A DNA stretch of 64,000 nucleotides from Alphaproteobacteria bacterium (GTDB taxonomy: Bacteria; Pseudomonadota; Alphaproteobacteria; Micropepsales; Micropepsaceae): the NCBI GenBank assembly GCA_020852655.1, contig JADZAI010000010.1, positions 46,059 through 110,058 on the forward strand, read 5' to 3'. Below, one piece after another: positions 26,597 to 36,371 of the stretch. Made by a program: the position numbers and the translations under genes. A model generated the notes under the pieces. It was given only the letters and a program-made list of their open reading frames with translations, did not search any database and was not told the DNA's origin. How positions within the stretch are numbered: the first letter of the stretch is position 1; each line of letters begins with the position of its first letter.

Positions 26597-26639
26597 GCAT
26601 CATGTCTCAACCATCAGACATGATGCGAAATACATTATA
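26597..26639 (-). promoter_or_regulatory. Promoter and operator of the XRE-SulP operon
   Basis: GCATCATGTCT (26597-26607) and AGACATGATGC (26616-26626) form a perfect 11-base inverted repeat with an 8-base spacer. On the minus strand a TATAAT -10 box lies at 26639-26634, so transcription should start at about 26626, at the edge of the repeat. This is the layout of a repressor operator. Confidence 0.65.
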
Positions 26640-26684
26640 ATAGATGCTTAAGCAATAACCGGAGGAGCCACGGCACTCCGGCGA

Positions 26685-28073
26685 TCACGCCACCTCTGCC
26701 ACCACCTTGCCGGGGTTGAGGATATTGCCGGGATCGAGGGCGTGCTTCAGCGTTCGCATCAGCGCGATCTCGGCAGGCGAGCGCGACCAGTTGAGGTAAT
26801 CCCGCTTCTGCAAGCCGATGCCATGCTCGGCCGAGATCGATCCGCCCCGGGTGCGCAAGGGGCGGTAGACGAGCGTCTCCACCTCGTGCCGGGCTTCCGC
26901 AGAGCTGTCGCCGACACCGACGATCAGATGAAGATTGCCGTCGCCGAGATGGCCGAAGACCATCAGGCTGAGGCGCTCGCTGCCCCAGCGTTCGTGCAGC
27001 AGGGACCGAACGTCGGCGACGTAGGCCTCCATGTCGGAAATCTTCAGGCTGACGTCGAAGGCGAAGATCGGGCCGTTGCGCAACACCTGTCCGACATCGT
27101 CGCGCAGCGCCCACATGGCGCTGCGTTCGGCGGTCGACTTGGCGATCGCCGCGTCCACGATCTCCCCCGCCTCGAGCGCCTCGCCCAGCACCTGTTCGAA
27201 ACGCGCGGCATCGGCGTCGGGATTGGCACCCAGCGACTCGACCAGGACATAGAATGGCTGGCCGTGGCGGAGCGGTGCGCGGCCCTTCGCCGGCGCCGTC
27301 GTGACCAGGCGGTAGAAATCGGACCACATCACCTCGAAGGCGGAGAGCAGTTCGCCCGTGCCGCGCTCCAGGCGGCGGAGGAGCAGCGGCAGGCAGTCGA
27401 AGGACGGCACGCCGAGGAAGGCGACGTTGCTGCTGGCCGGCGACGGACGCAGCCGCAGCACTGCCCGGGTGACGATGCCGAGCGTCCCTTCCGACCCGAT
27501 GAATAGCTGCTTCAGGTCGTAGCCCGCATTGTTCTTCATCAGCGGGCTCATCGCGTCGATGACGGTCCCGTCGGCCAGCACCGCCTCGATTCCCAGCACC
27601 ATGGCCCGCATCATGCCGTAGCGAAGGACGCGGTTTCCCCCCGCATTGGTCGAGATCGTGCCGCCGATCGTCGCCGACCCGCGCGCCCCGAGATCGAGCG
27701 GCAGGAAAAGCCCGCCCGCCTCCGCCGCCTCGCAGGCGGTCTGGAGGATGCAGCCGGCCTGCACGCGCATGGTCGCGTTCTCCGGTTTGATCTCCTCGAT
27801 GGCGTTCATGCGTTCCAGCGAGAGCGCGACCGCGCCGTCGGCACGGCAGCCGTCGACGAGCCCCGTCCGCCCGCCCCAGGGAACGACGGGCTGACCCGCC
27901 GCGTGCGCGATCTTCAGGACAGCCGACACCTCGGCGGTGCTGCGCGGCCGCACCAGCGCGACCGGCGCGCCGAACTGGCGCCCCACCGGGGCCAGCATCT
28001 CGGCGACCTCCGCGGCGCCCAGAACCGAAGGGACACCCAGCGCCTCCCGCAGCGCGTTCACGATCTCGGCCAT
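26685..28073 (-). CDS. FAD-binding oxidoreductase, D-lactate/glycolate dehydrogenase type (GlcD family)
   Basis: I start at ATG 28073 (MAEIVNALREALG), six bases after GGAGG; a longer frame reaches 28133. The 462-residue product has an FAD-binding PCMH domain (VVPWGGRTGLVDG, GARGSATIGGTISTNAGGNR, GSEGTLGIVT) and a C-terminal FAD-oxidase domain with HLGDGNLHL and SAEHGIGLQK. These enzymes oxidise D-2-hydroxyacids such as D-lactate, glycolate or 2-hydroxyglutarate and pass electrons to the respiratory chain. A lutABC L-lactate operon lies 2.7 kb away, which favours a lactate role without proving it. Confidence 0.87.
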   Translation of the reverse strand: MAEIVNALREALGVPSVLGAAEVAEMLAPVGRQFGAPVALVRPRSTAEVSAVLKIAHAAGQPVVPWGGRTGLVDGCRADGAVALSLERMNAIEEIKPENATMRVQAGCILQTACEAAEAGGLFLPLDLGARGSATIGGTISTNAGGNRVLRYGMMRAMVLGIEAVLADGTVIDAMSPLMKNNAGYDLKQLFIGSEGTLGIVTRAVLRLRPSPASSNVAFLGVPSFDCLPLLLRRLERGTGELLSAFEVMWSDFYRLVTTAPAKGRAPLRHGQPFYVLVESLGANPDADAARFEQVLGEALEAGEIVDAAIAKSTAERSAMWALRDDVGQVLRNGPIFAFDVSLKISDMEAYVADVRSLLHERWGSERLSLMVFGHLGDGNLHLIVGVGDSSAEARHEVETLVYRPLRTRGGSISAEHGIGLQKRDYLNWSRSPAEIALMRTLKHALDPGNILNPGKVVAEVA

Positions 28074-28192
28074 GTCGCCCTCCAGGCGCCCGAGCGGGCC
28101 GGCCCGCGCGGTCCGCGATGGCACCGTAGGCACGGCGCGCCCGCCGCATCAAGGACAACCGAATCCGCGCCTTCCCCCCGCGCGCCGCGATC

Positions 28193-29995
28193 CTAATTCT
28201 CGTCCATCTTCAGGGCGGCGATGAAGGCTTCCTGCGGGATGTCGACCTTGCCGAACTGGCGCATCTTCTTCTTGCCCTCTTTCTGCTTGTCGAGGAGCTT
28301 GCGCTTGCGGCTGATGTCGCCGCCATAGCATTTGGCGGTGACGTCCTTGCGCAGCGCGCGGATGGTTTCGCGCGCAATGATCTTGCCGCCGATCGCCGCC
28401 TGGATGGGAATCTGGAAGAGGTGCTGCGGGATGAGATCCTTCAGCTTCTCGCACATCACCCGGCCGCGCGATTCCGCACGGCCGCGGTTGACGATCATCG
28501 AGAGCGCATCGACCGGTTCGGCGTTGACCAGGATCGACATCTTCACCAGGTCGCCTTCCTCGTAGCCGGTGATGGCGTAGTCGAACGAGGCATAGCCGCG
28601 GCTCACCGACTTCAGCCGGTCGTAGAAGTCGAACACCACTTCGTTCAAGGGGAGCGCATAGACCAGCATGGCGCGGTTGCCGGCATAGGTGAGGTCGATC
28701 TGCCGCCCGCGGCGGTCCTCGCAGAGCTTCAGCACGCTGCCCAGATACTCGTCCGGCACCAGGATCGTCGCCTTGATCCAGGGTTCCTCGATCATCTCGA
28801 TCTGCGTCACGTCCGGCATGTCGGCGGGATTGTGCAGTTCCATCACCGATCCGCCGCGCATGTGGATCTTGTAGATGACCGACGGCGCCGTGGTGATGAG
28901 GTCGAGGTCGAACTCGCGCTCCAGCCGCTCGCGGATGATGTCGAGATGCAGCAGCCCCAGGAAGCCGCAGCGGAAGCCGAAGCCGAGCGCCGCCGAGGTC
29001 TCCATCTCGTAGGTGAAGCTCGCGTCGTTGAGGCGCAGCTTGGCGATCGCCTCGCGCAGATCCTCGAAATCCGCCGCATCCACCGGAAACAGGCCGCAGA
29101 ACACCACCGACTGGGCGTCCTTGAAGCCCGGCAGCGGCGTCGCGTGGATGTCTTTCTCGCCGACGATCGTGTCGCCGATGCGGGTGTCGGCGACCTGCTT
29201 AATCGCCGCGGTGAAGAAGCCGACCTCGCCCGCCCCGATCTGGTCGAACATCTGCATCTTCGGCCGGAACACGCCGAGGCGTTCCACCTGGTAGGTCGCG
29301 CCGGTGGCGACGAGGCGGATCTTCTGGCCCTTCTTCAGTACGCCGTCGACGACACGGAACAGGACGACGACACCGAGATAGGAATCGTACCAGCTATCGA
29401 TCAGCAGCGCCTTCAGCGGCCCGTCCGCATCTCCCTTCGGCGGCGGCAGGCGTGTAATCACCGCCTCCAGCACCTCGTCGATGCCGAGGCCGGTCTTGGC
29501 CGAGATCGCGATCGCGTCGGACGCATCGAGGCCGATCACGTCTTCGATCTGCTGCTTGATGCGGTCGGGCTCGGCCGCCGGGAGGTCGATCTTGTTGAGG
29601 ACCGGGACGATCTCGAGATGGTTGTCGAGCGCCTGGTACACGTTCGCCAGCGTCTGCGCCTCGACGCCCTGCGAGGCGTCGACCACCAGCAGCGCGCCTT
29701 CGCAGGCGGCGAGGCAGCGCGAGACCTCATAGGCGAAGTCGACATGCCCGGGCGTGTCCATGAGGTTCAGGACGTATTTCTCGCCGTCCTTCGCCCGGTA
29801 ATCGAGCCGCACCGTCTGTGCCTTGATCGTGATGCCGCGCTCGCGCTCGATGTCCATCGAGTCGAGCACCTGGTCCTTCATCTCGCGGTCGCTTAGCGCC
29901 CCCGTGCGCTGGATCAGCCGGTCGGCCAGCGTGGACTTGCCGTGGTCGATATGCGCGATGATGGAAAAATTGCGGATATGCCGCTGGTCCGTCAT
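28193..29995 (-). CDS. lepA: Elongation factor 4 (LepA)
   Basis: The 600-residue GTPase starts [20 protein letters not shown] with the G1 motif, then [10 protein letters not shown] (G2), DTPGHVDF (G3) and NKIDLP (G4). The C-terminal LepA-specific domain ends with [20 protein letters not shown]. It binds the ribosome and promotes back-translocation or assembly. The frame stays open upstream, but ATG 29995 is the family start. A 50-base gap separates it from the upstream FecR-domain gene. Confidence 0.98.
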   Translation of the reverse strand: MTDQRHIRNFSIIAHIDHGKSTLADRLIQRTGALSDREMKDQVLDSMDIERERGITIKAQTVRLDYRAKDGEKYVLNLMDTPGHVDFAYEVSRCLAACEGALLVVDASQGVEAQTLANVYQALDNHLEIVPVLNKIDLPAAEPDRIKQQIEDVIGLDASDAIAISAKTGLGIDEVLEAVITRLPPPKGDADGPLKALLIDSWYDSYLGVVVLFRVVDGVLKKGQKIRLVATGATYQVERLGVFRPKMQMFDQIGAGEVGFFTAAIKQVADTRIGDTIVGEKDIHATPLPGFKDAQSVVFCGLFPVDAADFEDLREAIAKLRLNDASFTYEMETSAALGFGFRCGFLGLLHLDIIRERLEREFDLDLITTAPSVIYKIHMRGGSVMELHNPADMPDVTQIEMIEEPWIKATILVPDEYLGSVLKLCEDRRGRQIDLTYAGNRAMLVYALPLNEVVFDFYDRLKSVSRGYASFDYAITGYEEGDLVKMSILVNAEPVDALSMIVNRGRAESRGRVMCEKLKDLIPQHLFQIPIQAAIGGKIIARETIRALRKDVTAKCYGGDISRKRKLLDKQKEGKKKMRQFGKVDIPQEAFIAALKMDEN

Positions 29996-30045
29996 GGGGC
30001 GGGTGGATAGCCGCCACCCCGCCCAAAGTCGAGCGCCTGCCGGGC

Positions 30046-30741
30046 CTATTGCGGGGTCGGCGGCGGCGGGATGGGCGGCGTTTCCGGCGGAACGGGCAAT
30101 TCCGGCGGCGGGGGCGGCGCATATTTCGCGCGCGCCGCGTCCATGCTGTCGTCGACGGCGATATCGCCCGTACGGTAGACGCCTTCGGTCACGCCGCCGC
30201 CGAACGATCCGCCGGCCCAGACGACGCTCTGCCCCGCGGCCACCTTGGCCGCCTTGCCGGAGCGTTTCGAGGTGCAGAGGATCGTGCCCTTCATGACGCC
30301 GCACAGCGTGTCGCCGTTGTCGCGCACCTCGACCACGAAATCGGCGCCCGTCTGCACGATGTCGAGCGTCGGCGTCGCGAGCCCGTAACTCTCCGCCCCG
30401 GCCGCGCGGTAGCGGAACCGGCCTCTCTCCATCAGCACGGCGGTGCCTTCCGACAGGGCCGTGGAGCTGCGCGCTCCCATGACGAAGGCCCCGCCCTGGG
30501 TCAGCGCGAGTTCGACCGCACTGTCCTTGCCGGTCGCGATCTCGATGCCGTCCTCGACCGCCGCGCCCGGCGCCAGCGGCACCGCTTCGCCGTCCGGCTT
30601 CTTCGAGGTCGCGGTATTGATCACGGCGGTCACGGTGCCGCGGACCGCGGCCCACGCGATGCGCACCAGGCCGCTGCCGGACAGGAGCGTCGCGGCGGCA
30701 AAACCGGTCGTCAGAACCTGGCGGCGATGCAGCGCTTTCAC
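30046..30741 (-). CDS. FecR-domain exported protein with proline-rich tail
   Basis: The 231-residue product starts with a twin-arginine-like signal ([16 protein letters not shown]) and ends with a proline-rich tail of about 25 residues. The middle is a FecR-type beta domain ([20 protein letters not shown], then [17 protein letters not shown]). FecR domains act as periplasmic scaffolds or anti-sigma sensors; no sigma factor gene is nearby. It lies nine bases after lutC on the same strand, so may be cotranscribed with the lut genes. Confidence 0.75.
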   Translation of the reverse strand: MKALHRRQVLTTGFAAATLLSGSGLVRIAWAAVRGTVTAVINTATSKKPDGEAVPLAPGAAVEDGIEIATGKDSAVELALTQGGAFVMGARSSTALSEGTAVLMERGRFRYRAAGAESYGLATPTLDIVQTGADFVVEVRDNGDTLCGVMKGTILCTSKRSGKAAKVAAGQSVVWAGGSFGGGVTEGVYRTGDIAVDDSMDAARAKYAPPPPPELPVPPETPPIPPPPTPQ

Positions 30742-30750
30742 GGCTTCCTC

Positions 30751-31347
30751 CTACGGCGCCACGAATATGTGCAGCCGGACGGCGCCATGAGCGCCCAATT
30801 CCAGGGTTTGTTCAATATCCCCGGTGCGCGACGGGCCGGTCACCACATGCAGCGACCGCGGCAGGCGATTGCCGCCGATCCGGCCGACCGCCTCCTCAAG
30901 GCTCGGCAGGATGTCGCCCCGCCGCACGACTGCGAAATGCGTGTCGGCCAGCAGATTGGCCCACGGCGCCTCGCGGCTGGTCAGCATGAGCGATCCCGTC
31001 TCGGCGATGGCCGCGGGTGCGAATGCCACCGAGGCCGGCACGGAGCGCCGCGACGGCGCATCGAGAACGCAAATGCCGCTCGCGGCCCAGGACAGCCCGG
31101 CCAGATCGGCCGCCACCGCCGCCTCGGCGGCAAGCTCGTGCGACGCCAGATACCGCGCGACCGCGGCGGGAATGTCCGCGAGGCTCGCCACAGCTTCGCC
31201 CGTCGCCAGCACGGTCTTGGCCCGTTCCAGCAGCCGCGCCCCCAGATCGTCGACCGGCGTAGGCCGGTACGGCGGTTGCGCCGCAGCCGACGGGCCGGCG
31301 GAAGCCTGGGCCCGCAGGCGGGCGAGGATCGCCGCCCGGCTGCTCAT
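30751..31347 (-). CDS. lutC: Lactate utilisation protein LutC
   Basis: ATG 31347 overlaps the lutB stop as ATGA and gives a 198-residue LutC/YkgG-family protein. Family blocks are [36 protein letters not shown] and [20 protein letters not shown]. With LutA and LutB it forms the iron-sulfur complex that oxidises L-lactate to pyruvate. The longer frame to 31803 is antisense noise over lutB. Confidence 0.92.
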   Translation of the reverse strand: MSSRAAILARLRAQASAGPSAAAQPPYRPTPVDDLGARLLERAKTVLATGEAVASLADIPAAVARYLASHELAAEAAVAADLAGLSWAASGICVLDAPSRRSVPASVAFAPAAIAETGSLMLTSREAPWANLLADTHFAVVRRGDILPSLEEAVGRIGGNRLPRSLHVVTGPSRTGDIEQTLELGAHGAVRLHIFVAP

Positions 31348-32750
31348 CGCGGACCCTTCCAGCGCGCCTGGAAGCTCCCGCCCTTGGGCGGCGCGATGGT
31401 GCGCGTCGCGGTGAAGCCCTTGACCACCGGCAGGCGCCGCACGCGCCCGCCCTGCATCCAGGCGAGTGTCCTCAAGCCCAGCCGCGCCAGCCGCTGGCTG
31501 AGCCCATAGGCCAAAGGCCGACCCGCCATCCACGACCAGAGCCCCAGCCCGACCCGCTCGCCCCGCGGCGGCAGATGCCGTGCAAATCCGTCCTCGCGCC
31601 AATGCCGCAGCAGCTTCGGCAGCGGAATGCGCACCGGACAGACCTCTTCGCAGCGCCCGCAGAGGGTCGACGCGTTGGGCAGGTCGGCATGGGCCTTCAG
31701 CCCGTCGATCGCCGGCGACAGCACCGAGCCCATCGGGCCGGGATAGATGCTGCCATAGGCATGCCCGCCGATCGACGCATAGACCGGGCAGTGATTGAGG
31801 CACGCGCCGCAGCGTATGCAGGCGAGAATCTCGCGCCGGTCCGTGTCGCGCACCGCGCTGCGGCCGTTGTCGAGCAGGATGATGTGCGATTCCTTCGGGC
31901 CGGTTTCGCCCTCGCCCGCCACGCCCGTCAGGCAGGTGACATAGGACGACATGTCCTGCCCCGTCGCCGACCGCGCCAGCACGCGCAGGATCGTCCCCGC
32001 CTCGTCCCAGGTCTCGACGACCTTCTCGATCCCGACCAGCGCGACATGCAGCCGCGGCGCCGTCGCCGTCAGGTCGATATTGCCCTCGTTCGAGACGAGC
32101 ACGATCGAGCCCGTCTCGGCGACCAGCATATTGGCGCCGGTGATGCCGGCATCGGCGGAGAGGAAGGCGGCGCGCAGCTTCACCCGCGCCTCGCGCACCA
32201 GCGTATTGCGCTGGGAGAGGTCGCGTTCCGGATCGAGGTCGGTGTGATGGCTGCGGAATGTATCGGCGACGTCCTGCTTCGACAGGTGGATCGCCGGCGC
32301 GATGATGTGGCTCGGCTTCTCGCCGCGCAGCTGGACGATATACTCGCCGAGGTCGGTCTCGATCGGCTGGATGCCGGCGGCCTCCAGATACGCGTTGAGC
32401 TCGATCTCCTCGGTCACCATCGACTTCGACTTGAGCGCCGTCTTCGCGCCCGCCGCCTTCAGGATGCCGAGCGCGATGCTGCGGGCCTCGGCTGCGTCTG
32501 CCGCCCAGTGCACTTTGGCGCCCGCGGCCTCCGCCGACGCCTCGAAGCGCTCCAGCAGATCGGGCATGCGCGCGATGCTGCGCCGGCGTATTGCCGCGGC
32601 GCGATCGCGCAGCGTTTCGAAATCGGCGAAGCGCGCCGCCGCCATATTGCGCCCGGTGACGAAATGGCTCTTCACCCGCAGCAGCGCCGCCGACAATTGC
32701 GGATCGTGCATGGCGCGCGCCGCGCGCCCCTTGAAGTCGAGCGCCGTCAT
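31344..32750 (-). CDS. lutB: Lactate utilisation iron-sulfur protein LutB
   Basis: The 468-residue product starts at ATG 32750, overlapping the lutA stop. It has an N-terminal LutB/LldF domain (AKTALKSKSMVTEEIELNAY, ITGANMLVAETGSIVLVSNE) and two 4Fe-4S motifs, CIRCGACLNHCPVY and CGRCEEVCPVRIP. It is the central electron-carrying subunit of the L-lactate dehydrogenase complex. A further basic C-terminal segment follows the clusters. Confidence 0.95.
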   Translation of the reverse strand: MTALDFKGRAARAMHDPQLSAALLRVKSHFVTGRNMAAARFADFETLRDRAAAIRRRSIARMPDLLERFEASAEAAGAKVHWAADAAEARSIALGILKAAGAKTALKSKSMVTEEIELNAYLEAAGIQPIETDLGEYIVQLRGEKPSHIIAPAIHLSKQDVADTFRSHHTDLDPERDLSQRNTLVREARVKLRAAFLSADAGITGANMLVAETGSIVLVSNEGNIDLTATAPRLHVALVGIEKVVETWDEAGTILRVLARSATGQDMSSYVTCLTGVAGEGETGPKESHIILLDNGRSAVRDTDRREILACIRCGACLNHCPVYASIGGHAYGSIYPGPMGSVLSPAIDGLKAHADLPNASTLCGRCEEVCPVRIPLPKLLRHWREDGFARHLPPRGERVGLGLWSWMAGRPLAYGLSQRLARLGLRTLAWMQGGRVRRLPVVKGFTATRTIAPPKGGSFQARWKGPR

Positions 32751-33475
32751 GCGTCGCCCGCCAGAACTTCGGCGATGTGGCGCACGCGGATGGCGCTGCC
32801 GCGCTTGTCGAGCGTGCCTTCGATGTTGAGCAGGCAGCCGAGATCGCCGGACACCACCATCTCCGCCCCGGACTCGACGATCGCGTCGCATTTGTCGCGC
32901 GCCATATGGGCCGAGATGTCGGGATATTTCACGCAGAACAGCCCGCCGAAGCCGCAGCACGTCTCCGCTTCGCGCAGCTTGCAGAGCTCGGCATCGGTAT
33001 GCGCCGCCAGCAGGGCGCGCGGCTCGTCGTGCACGCGCATCTCGCGCAGCGACGAACAGGAATCGTGATAGGCGACGCGTCCCGCCGGCAGCTTGCCCGT
33101 CTCGGGCAACGGATGCGCCGCCAGGAACTGCGTCAGTTCCTGCACGCGCCCGGCGACCGCAATGGCGCGCTGCGCCCAGGGATCGCTTGCCTCGAACAGT
33201 TCAGGATAATGCTTCGCCAGCATGCCGCCGCACGAACCCGACGGCACGACGATGATGTCGAACGGCTCCAGCGCCGCGATCGCAGCCCGCGCCAGCTTGC
33301 GCGCCCCTTCGCGATCGCCCGCATTGTAGTTCGGCTGGCCGCAGCAGCCCTGGCGCGGCACGACGACCTGGAAGCCCGCGCGCTCGATCAGCCGCGCCGC
33401 CGCAAAGCCGACCTCCGGCCGCATGAGATCGACGAGGCAGGTGACGAAGAGCGCAGCCGTGGGAGAAGCAGACAT
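32747..33475 (-). CDS. lutA: Lactate utilisation protein LutA
   Basis: ATG 33475 (MSASPTAALFVTCLVDLMRP) gives a 242-residue protein with two CCG-domain cysteine motifs: RQGCCGQPNYNAG with PSGSCGGM, and ETCCGFGGLFCVKYPD with SGDLGCL. These bind iron-sulfur clusters in LutA/YkgE and heterodisulfide-reductase relatives. It is the first gene of lutABC; all three overlap by four bases and must be translationally coupled. Confidence 0.94.
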   Translation of the reverse strand: MSASPTAALFVTCLVDLMRPEVGFAAARLIERAGFQVVVPRQGCCGQPNYNAGDREGARKLARAAIAALEPFDIIVVPSGSCGGMLAKHYPELFEASDPWAQRAIAVAGRVQELTQFLAAHPLPETGKLPAGRVAYHDSCSSLREMRVHDEPRALLAAHTDAELCKLREAETCCGFGGLFCVKYPDISAHMARDKCDAIVESGAEMVVSGDLGCLLNIEGTLDKRGSAIRVRHIAEVLAGDA

Positions 33476-33515
33476 GGCACCGGGACGATACGAGCCGGTT
33501 GCAGCTTCGACAACG

Positions 33516-33953
33516 CTAGCCCGCAAGAAAGCCGCGCATGGCCGCCATGAAGGGCGCATCGCCCACCGGGTCGAAGCGCCGCGCCGTCGCCCAGTCGTAG
33601 CTCATGCAGGCGGGCTTCCGCCGGGCGTCATCGGGTTCGCTCAGGTAGCGCGGAACGATGTGGGTATGCAGGGCCGGCTCTGAATTGCCCCAGATCTCAT
33701 AGTTGATGCGATAGGCCTCGGTCACCGCCAGCAAGGCATCGCCGACCCGCGCGGTGTCGGCGGCATAGCGGACACGGCCGGCGGCGTCCAAGGTGTTCAG
33801 GCTTTCGACGACCGGATCGGCGAGCAGCAGACAATAGCCCGGCAGCGGCTGTACGTCGCCGATCACCACCCAGCCCGAAGGGAGGCGGCAGATGACCGCC
33901 GGGTTCTCTCCGCGCCGTGCAAGCGCGACCCGCTCTTCGATCAGGTTGGGCAT
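33516..33953 (-). CDS. HIT-family protein
   Basis: The 145-residue product has a histidine-triad fold: VVIGDVQPLPGYCLLLADP, and the motif HTHIVPRY in place of the usual HxHxH. The last histidine position is Pro-Arg-Tyr, so the triad is partial, as in the HIT-like hydrolase/transferase subgroup. It may cleave a nucleotide conjugate. It lies on the same strand as the lut genes but 40 bases upstream of lutA. Confidence 0.75.
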   Translation of the reverse strand: MPNLIEERVALARRGENPAVICRLPSGWVVIGDVQPLPGYCLLLADPVVESLNTLDAAGRVRYAADTARVGDALLAVTEAYRINYEIWGNSEPALHTHIVPRYLSEPDDARRKPACMSYDWATARRFDPVGDAPFMAAMRGFLAG

Positions 33954-33968
33954 CGCGACCTCGCGCCG

Positions 33969-34898
33969 TTAGATGTCTTCCCCATAGCGCGCCAGATGCT
34001 GTGCCCGGGCCTGGTCCTGCCATTTGTCTCTGACCAGGCGATCGGCGAAATTGTTCTTCATGCTGGCGCCCAGCGCCCGGGCCTCATCCGGCGTCAGGCC
34101 GGCCAGCGCGCGGTAAGTTACAACGCCCTGCGCCTTCAGGGCCTTCTCCAGCACCGGCCCGATGCCGCTGATCGCCTGGAGATCGTCCTCGCCGGGCGGG
34201 GGCGGCGGACGGGTCGCCTTGCGCGGCGCCGGCGTCGGCACCGGCTGCGCCGCCAGGGCGGCCTCCAGTTCGGCGATGCGCGCCTGGAGCGGCGCGAGGT
34301 CCGGCGCGGGCGCGGAATCGCGCGACGCCGGCGATGCCTCGGTCAGCGCCATTTCGAGGTCGGAGACCCGGCGCGCCAGGGCATCGCGTTCCGCCTCCAG
34401 CGCCGCCGCACGCGCGCTGTCCGCGTGCGGCGCGTTCAGCGCCGCTTCCGCGCTTTCGAGCGCCGCCGACAGCCGCGCCGTCTCGCGGTCGGCGATCGCG
34501 ATGCGGGCACGGAATTCGTTGTTCGCGGTGTTGAAGGTGTTCCGCATCTGCTCGAGCTGATGGCCGCGCTCGGCCGCCAGCGCTTCGGCCGCGCGCGCCT
34601 GCGTCTTCAGCGCCGCTTCCAGCTCGCCGTGGCGCTTGCCGGTCTCCGACTGGAGCAGCGCCGCACGGTTCTCCGCCGCGTGGAGGTCCGCCTGGAGGCG
34701 GGCCTGGGCGGCTTCGGCGGCCAGCGCCTTCGCTTCGAAATCGGCCTCGGCGACCGTCAGCCGATGCGACCAGGTCGCATCGCCCTCGGCCGCAGCCGCA
34801 GCTCCCGCCCGGGCGCCCCGGAGCACCCAGGCGGCGACGAAGCCGATCAGCGCGGAGGCTGCGAGAAACACCAGGATTTCCGCAATCAGATACGTCAT
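33969..34898 (-). CDS. Membrane-anchored coiled-coil protein with helix-hairpin-helix domain
   Basis: The 309-residue product has one N-terminal membrane helix (about residues 5-26) and a long Ala/Glu-rich coiled coil (about 40-185). A proline-rich linker leads to a C-terminal HhH domain (DDLQAISGIGPVLEKALKAQ, then GVVTYRALAGLT) of the DUF4332/ribosomal-L17-associated type. Such proteins are common in alphaproteobacteria and have no firm function. Its start codon overlaps the stop of the upstream OmpA-family gene, so they act as a unit. Confidence 0.78.
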   Translation of the reverse strand: MTYLIAEILVFLAASALIGFVAAWVLRGARAGAAAAAEGDATWSHRLTVAEADFEAKALAAEAAQARLQADLHAAENRAALLQSETGKRHGELEAALKTQARAAEALAAERGHQLEQMRNTFNTANNEFRARIAIADRETARLSAALESAEAALNAPHADSARAAALEAERDALARRVSDLEMALTEASPASRDSAPAPDLAPLQARIAELEAALAAQPVPTPAPRKATRPPPPPGEDDLQAISGIGPVLEKALKAQGVVTYRALAGLTPDEARALGASMKNNFADRLVRDKWQDQARAQHLARYGEDI

Positions 34899-36361
34899 GG
34901 CCGGACGATCACCTCGATCCTGCGGTTGCGGGCCTTGCCTGCATCATTGTCGTTGGCGGCGACGGGCCGGTCGGCGCCGTAACCCTTCGCCGTAAGGCGC
35001 CGTCCGTCGACGCCCTTGACGATCAGCGCCGCCTCCACCGCCTCGGCCCGCTGGAACGAGAGGCTGATGTTCGAGGCGGCCTTGCCGCTGGCATCCGTAT
35101 GGCCCGCCACTTCCAGGCGCGCATTGGGACAGGTCGCGGCCGTCTTGGCCAGCGTCTCGATCAGCGGCTCGGCGGCTTCGGGAACCCTGGCCGAACTCGA
35201 CGCGAAGACGATCGGGCTCTCGGTCAGCGCGGCGGCGAATGCCTTCTGGCAGGCCGACGCGGGGGAAGCTTCGTCGCCGGCCGTCTTGACCGCGGTGTCG
35301 CCGCCGGCAACCGAAATCTCCAGCCGCGCCGGATAGCCGGCCGGCAGATTGATGAAGGCGGCAAAGGCGGCATCCCGCGCCTTCGCCGTCGGCGCCATGG
35401 CGCGGAAGACCAGGCTGTTGCCGTCGGCTTCCAGCGTCGCCGACTTCATGCCGCCGAACTCGCCGAGCGCCAGCGCGATCGCGTCCGCCCAGGCACCGTC
35501 GGGCGCACCGGGCGCCGGCTTGGTGCGGTCATCCACCTTGGTGCCGGGCAGCGCGTCCGACAGCGCGGTTTTCAGCACCGTCTGCACCGCCTTCGACGGC
35601 ACGTTGCCGGTGAGGGCGACGCTGACGCCGTCATAGGCGGCGCCGAAGCGGTAGCCGCCGCCCCCGGCGGCCGGGCCGGCGGCGGTGCCGTCGCCATAGG
35701 TGATGTCGATCGACGTCTCATAGGGCGCCGGCAGGCGGCTGAGGATGTCGACGGCGGCGGCCCGGTCGGCCGTCGTCGCGGCAACACCCTTGAAACCGAC
35801 TCGCGTGCCCTGGATCGACAGGGTCGCCGAACGCAGCGTCTTCATGGCCGCCAGCCCGGCGGCGGCGATATCCTGCCAGTTCGCGTCGGGCGCCCCCGGC
35901 GCGACCTGGAGCCCGTCGACCACCTCCTGCGGCGCCAGCTTGTCGCGGGCGAAGCGGACCGTGTCCTCGCGGGCGTCGCGGCTCGGCATGAAGCCGGTGA
36001 GCGACAGCCTGCGGCCGTCCCACACGGCGTTGAAGCGATAGGAATCGGGCTGCGCGGCGGCGCCGGCCGACTGGATGCGGTCATCGACGGCAGCGACGCC
36101 CCACACCGCATCGACGGCGGCAACGGCATCCGCCTTCTCCTTGTCGTCAGCCGCGTAGCCGGTGAGCACGGTCGTCCGTCCCGCCATCGCGACGGCGATG
36201 CCGTCGATATGGGCCGCCTTGAGGGCTGCTTCGCTGCGGCCCTGCAAGTCGGTCGTGATGGCGGGGATCGTGAACCAGAGCGCGAGCCCGGCCACGATGA
36301 GCCACGCGGCCGCGCCAAGGGCGGCGGTCAGCCAGATACGGGTCTGCCGCCGCTCCACCAA
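34895..36361 (-). CDS. OmpA-family protein with BON domain and internal duplication
   Basis: The 488-residue protein has an N-terminal membrane anchor (about 10-33), a BON domain (about 40-98) and two tandem copies of a roughly 120-residue unit. Both units share Y.F...DG, APGAPD..W.D, SATL...G and LPA.Y blocks (about 107-225 and 230-350). A C-terminal OmpA peptidoglycan-binding domain ends it (VFASSSARVPEAAEPLIETL, AGHTDASGKAASNISLSFQR). It likely links inner membrane and cell wall. The stop overlaps the coiled-coil gene by four bases. Confidence 0.85.
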   Translation of the reverse strand: MVERRQTRIWLTAALGAAAWLIVAGLALWFTIPAITTDLQGRSEAALKAAHIDGIAVAMAGRTTVLTGYAADDKEKADAVAAVDAVWGVAAVDDRIQSAGAAAQPDSYRFNAVWDGRRLSLTGFMPSRDAREDTVRFARDKLAPQEVVDGLQVAPGAPDANWQDIAAAGLAAMKTLRSATLSIQGTRVGFKGVAATTADRAAAVDILSRLPAPYETSIDITYGDGTAAGPAAGGGGYRFGAAYDGVSVALTGNVPSKAVQTVLKTALSDALPGTKVDDRTKPAPGAPDGAWADAIALALGEFGGMKSATLEADGNSLVFRAMAPTAKARDAAFAAFINLPAGYPARLEISVAGGDTAVKTAGDEASPASACQKAFAAALTESPIVFASSSARVPEAAEPLIETLAKTAATCPNARLEVAGHTDASGKAASNISLSFQRAEAVEAALIVKGVDGRRLTAKGYGADRPVAANDNDAGKARNRRIEVIVRP

Positions 36362-36371
36362 TCAGACGCGG

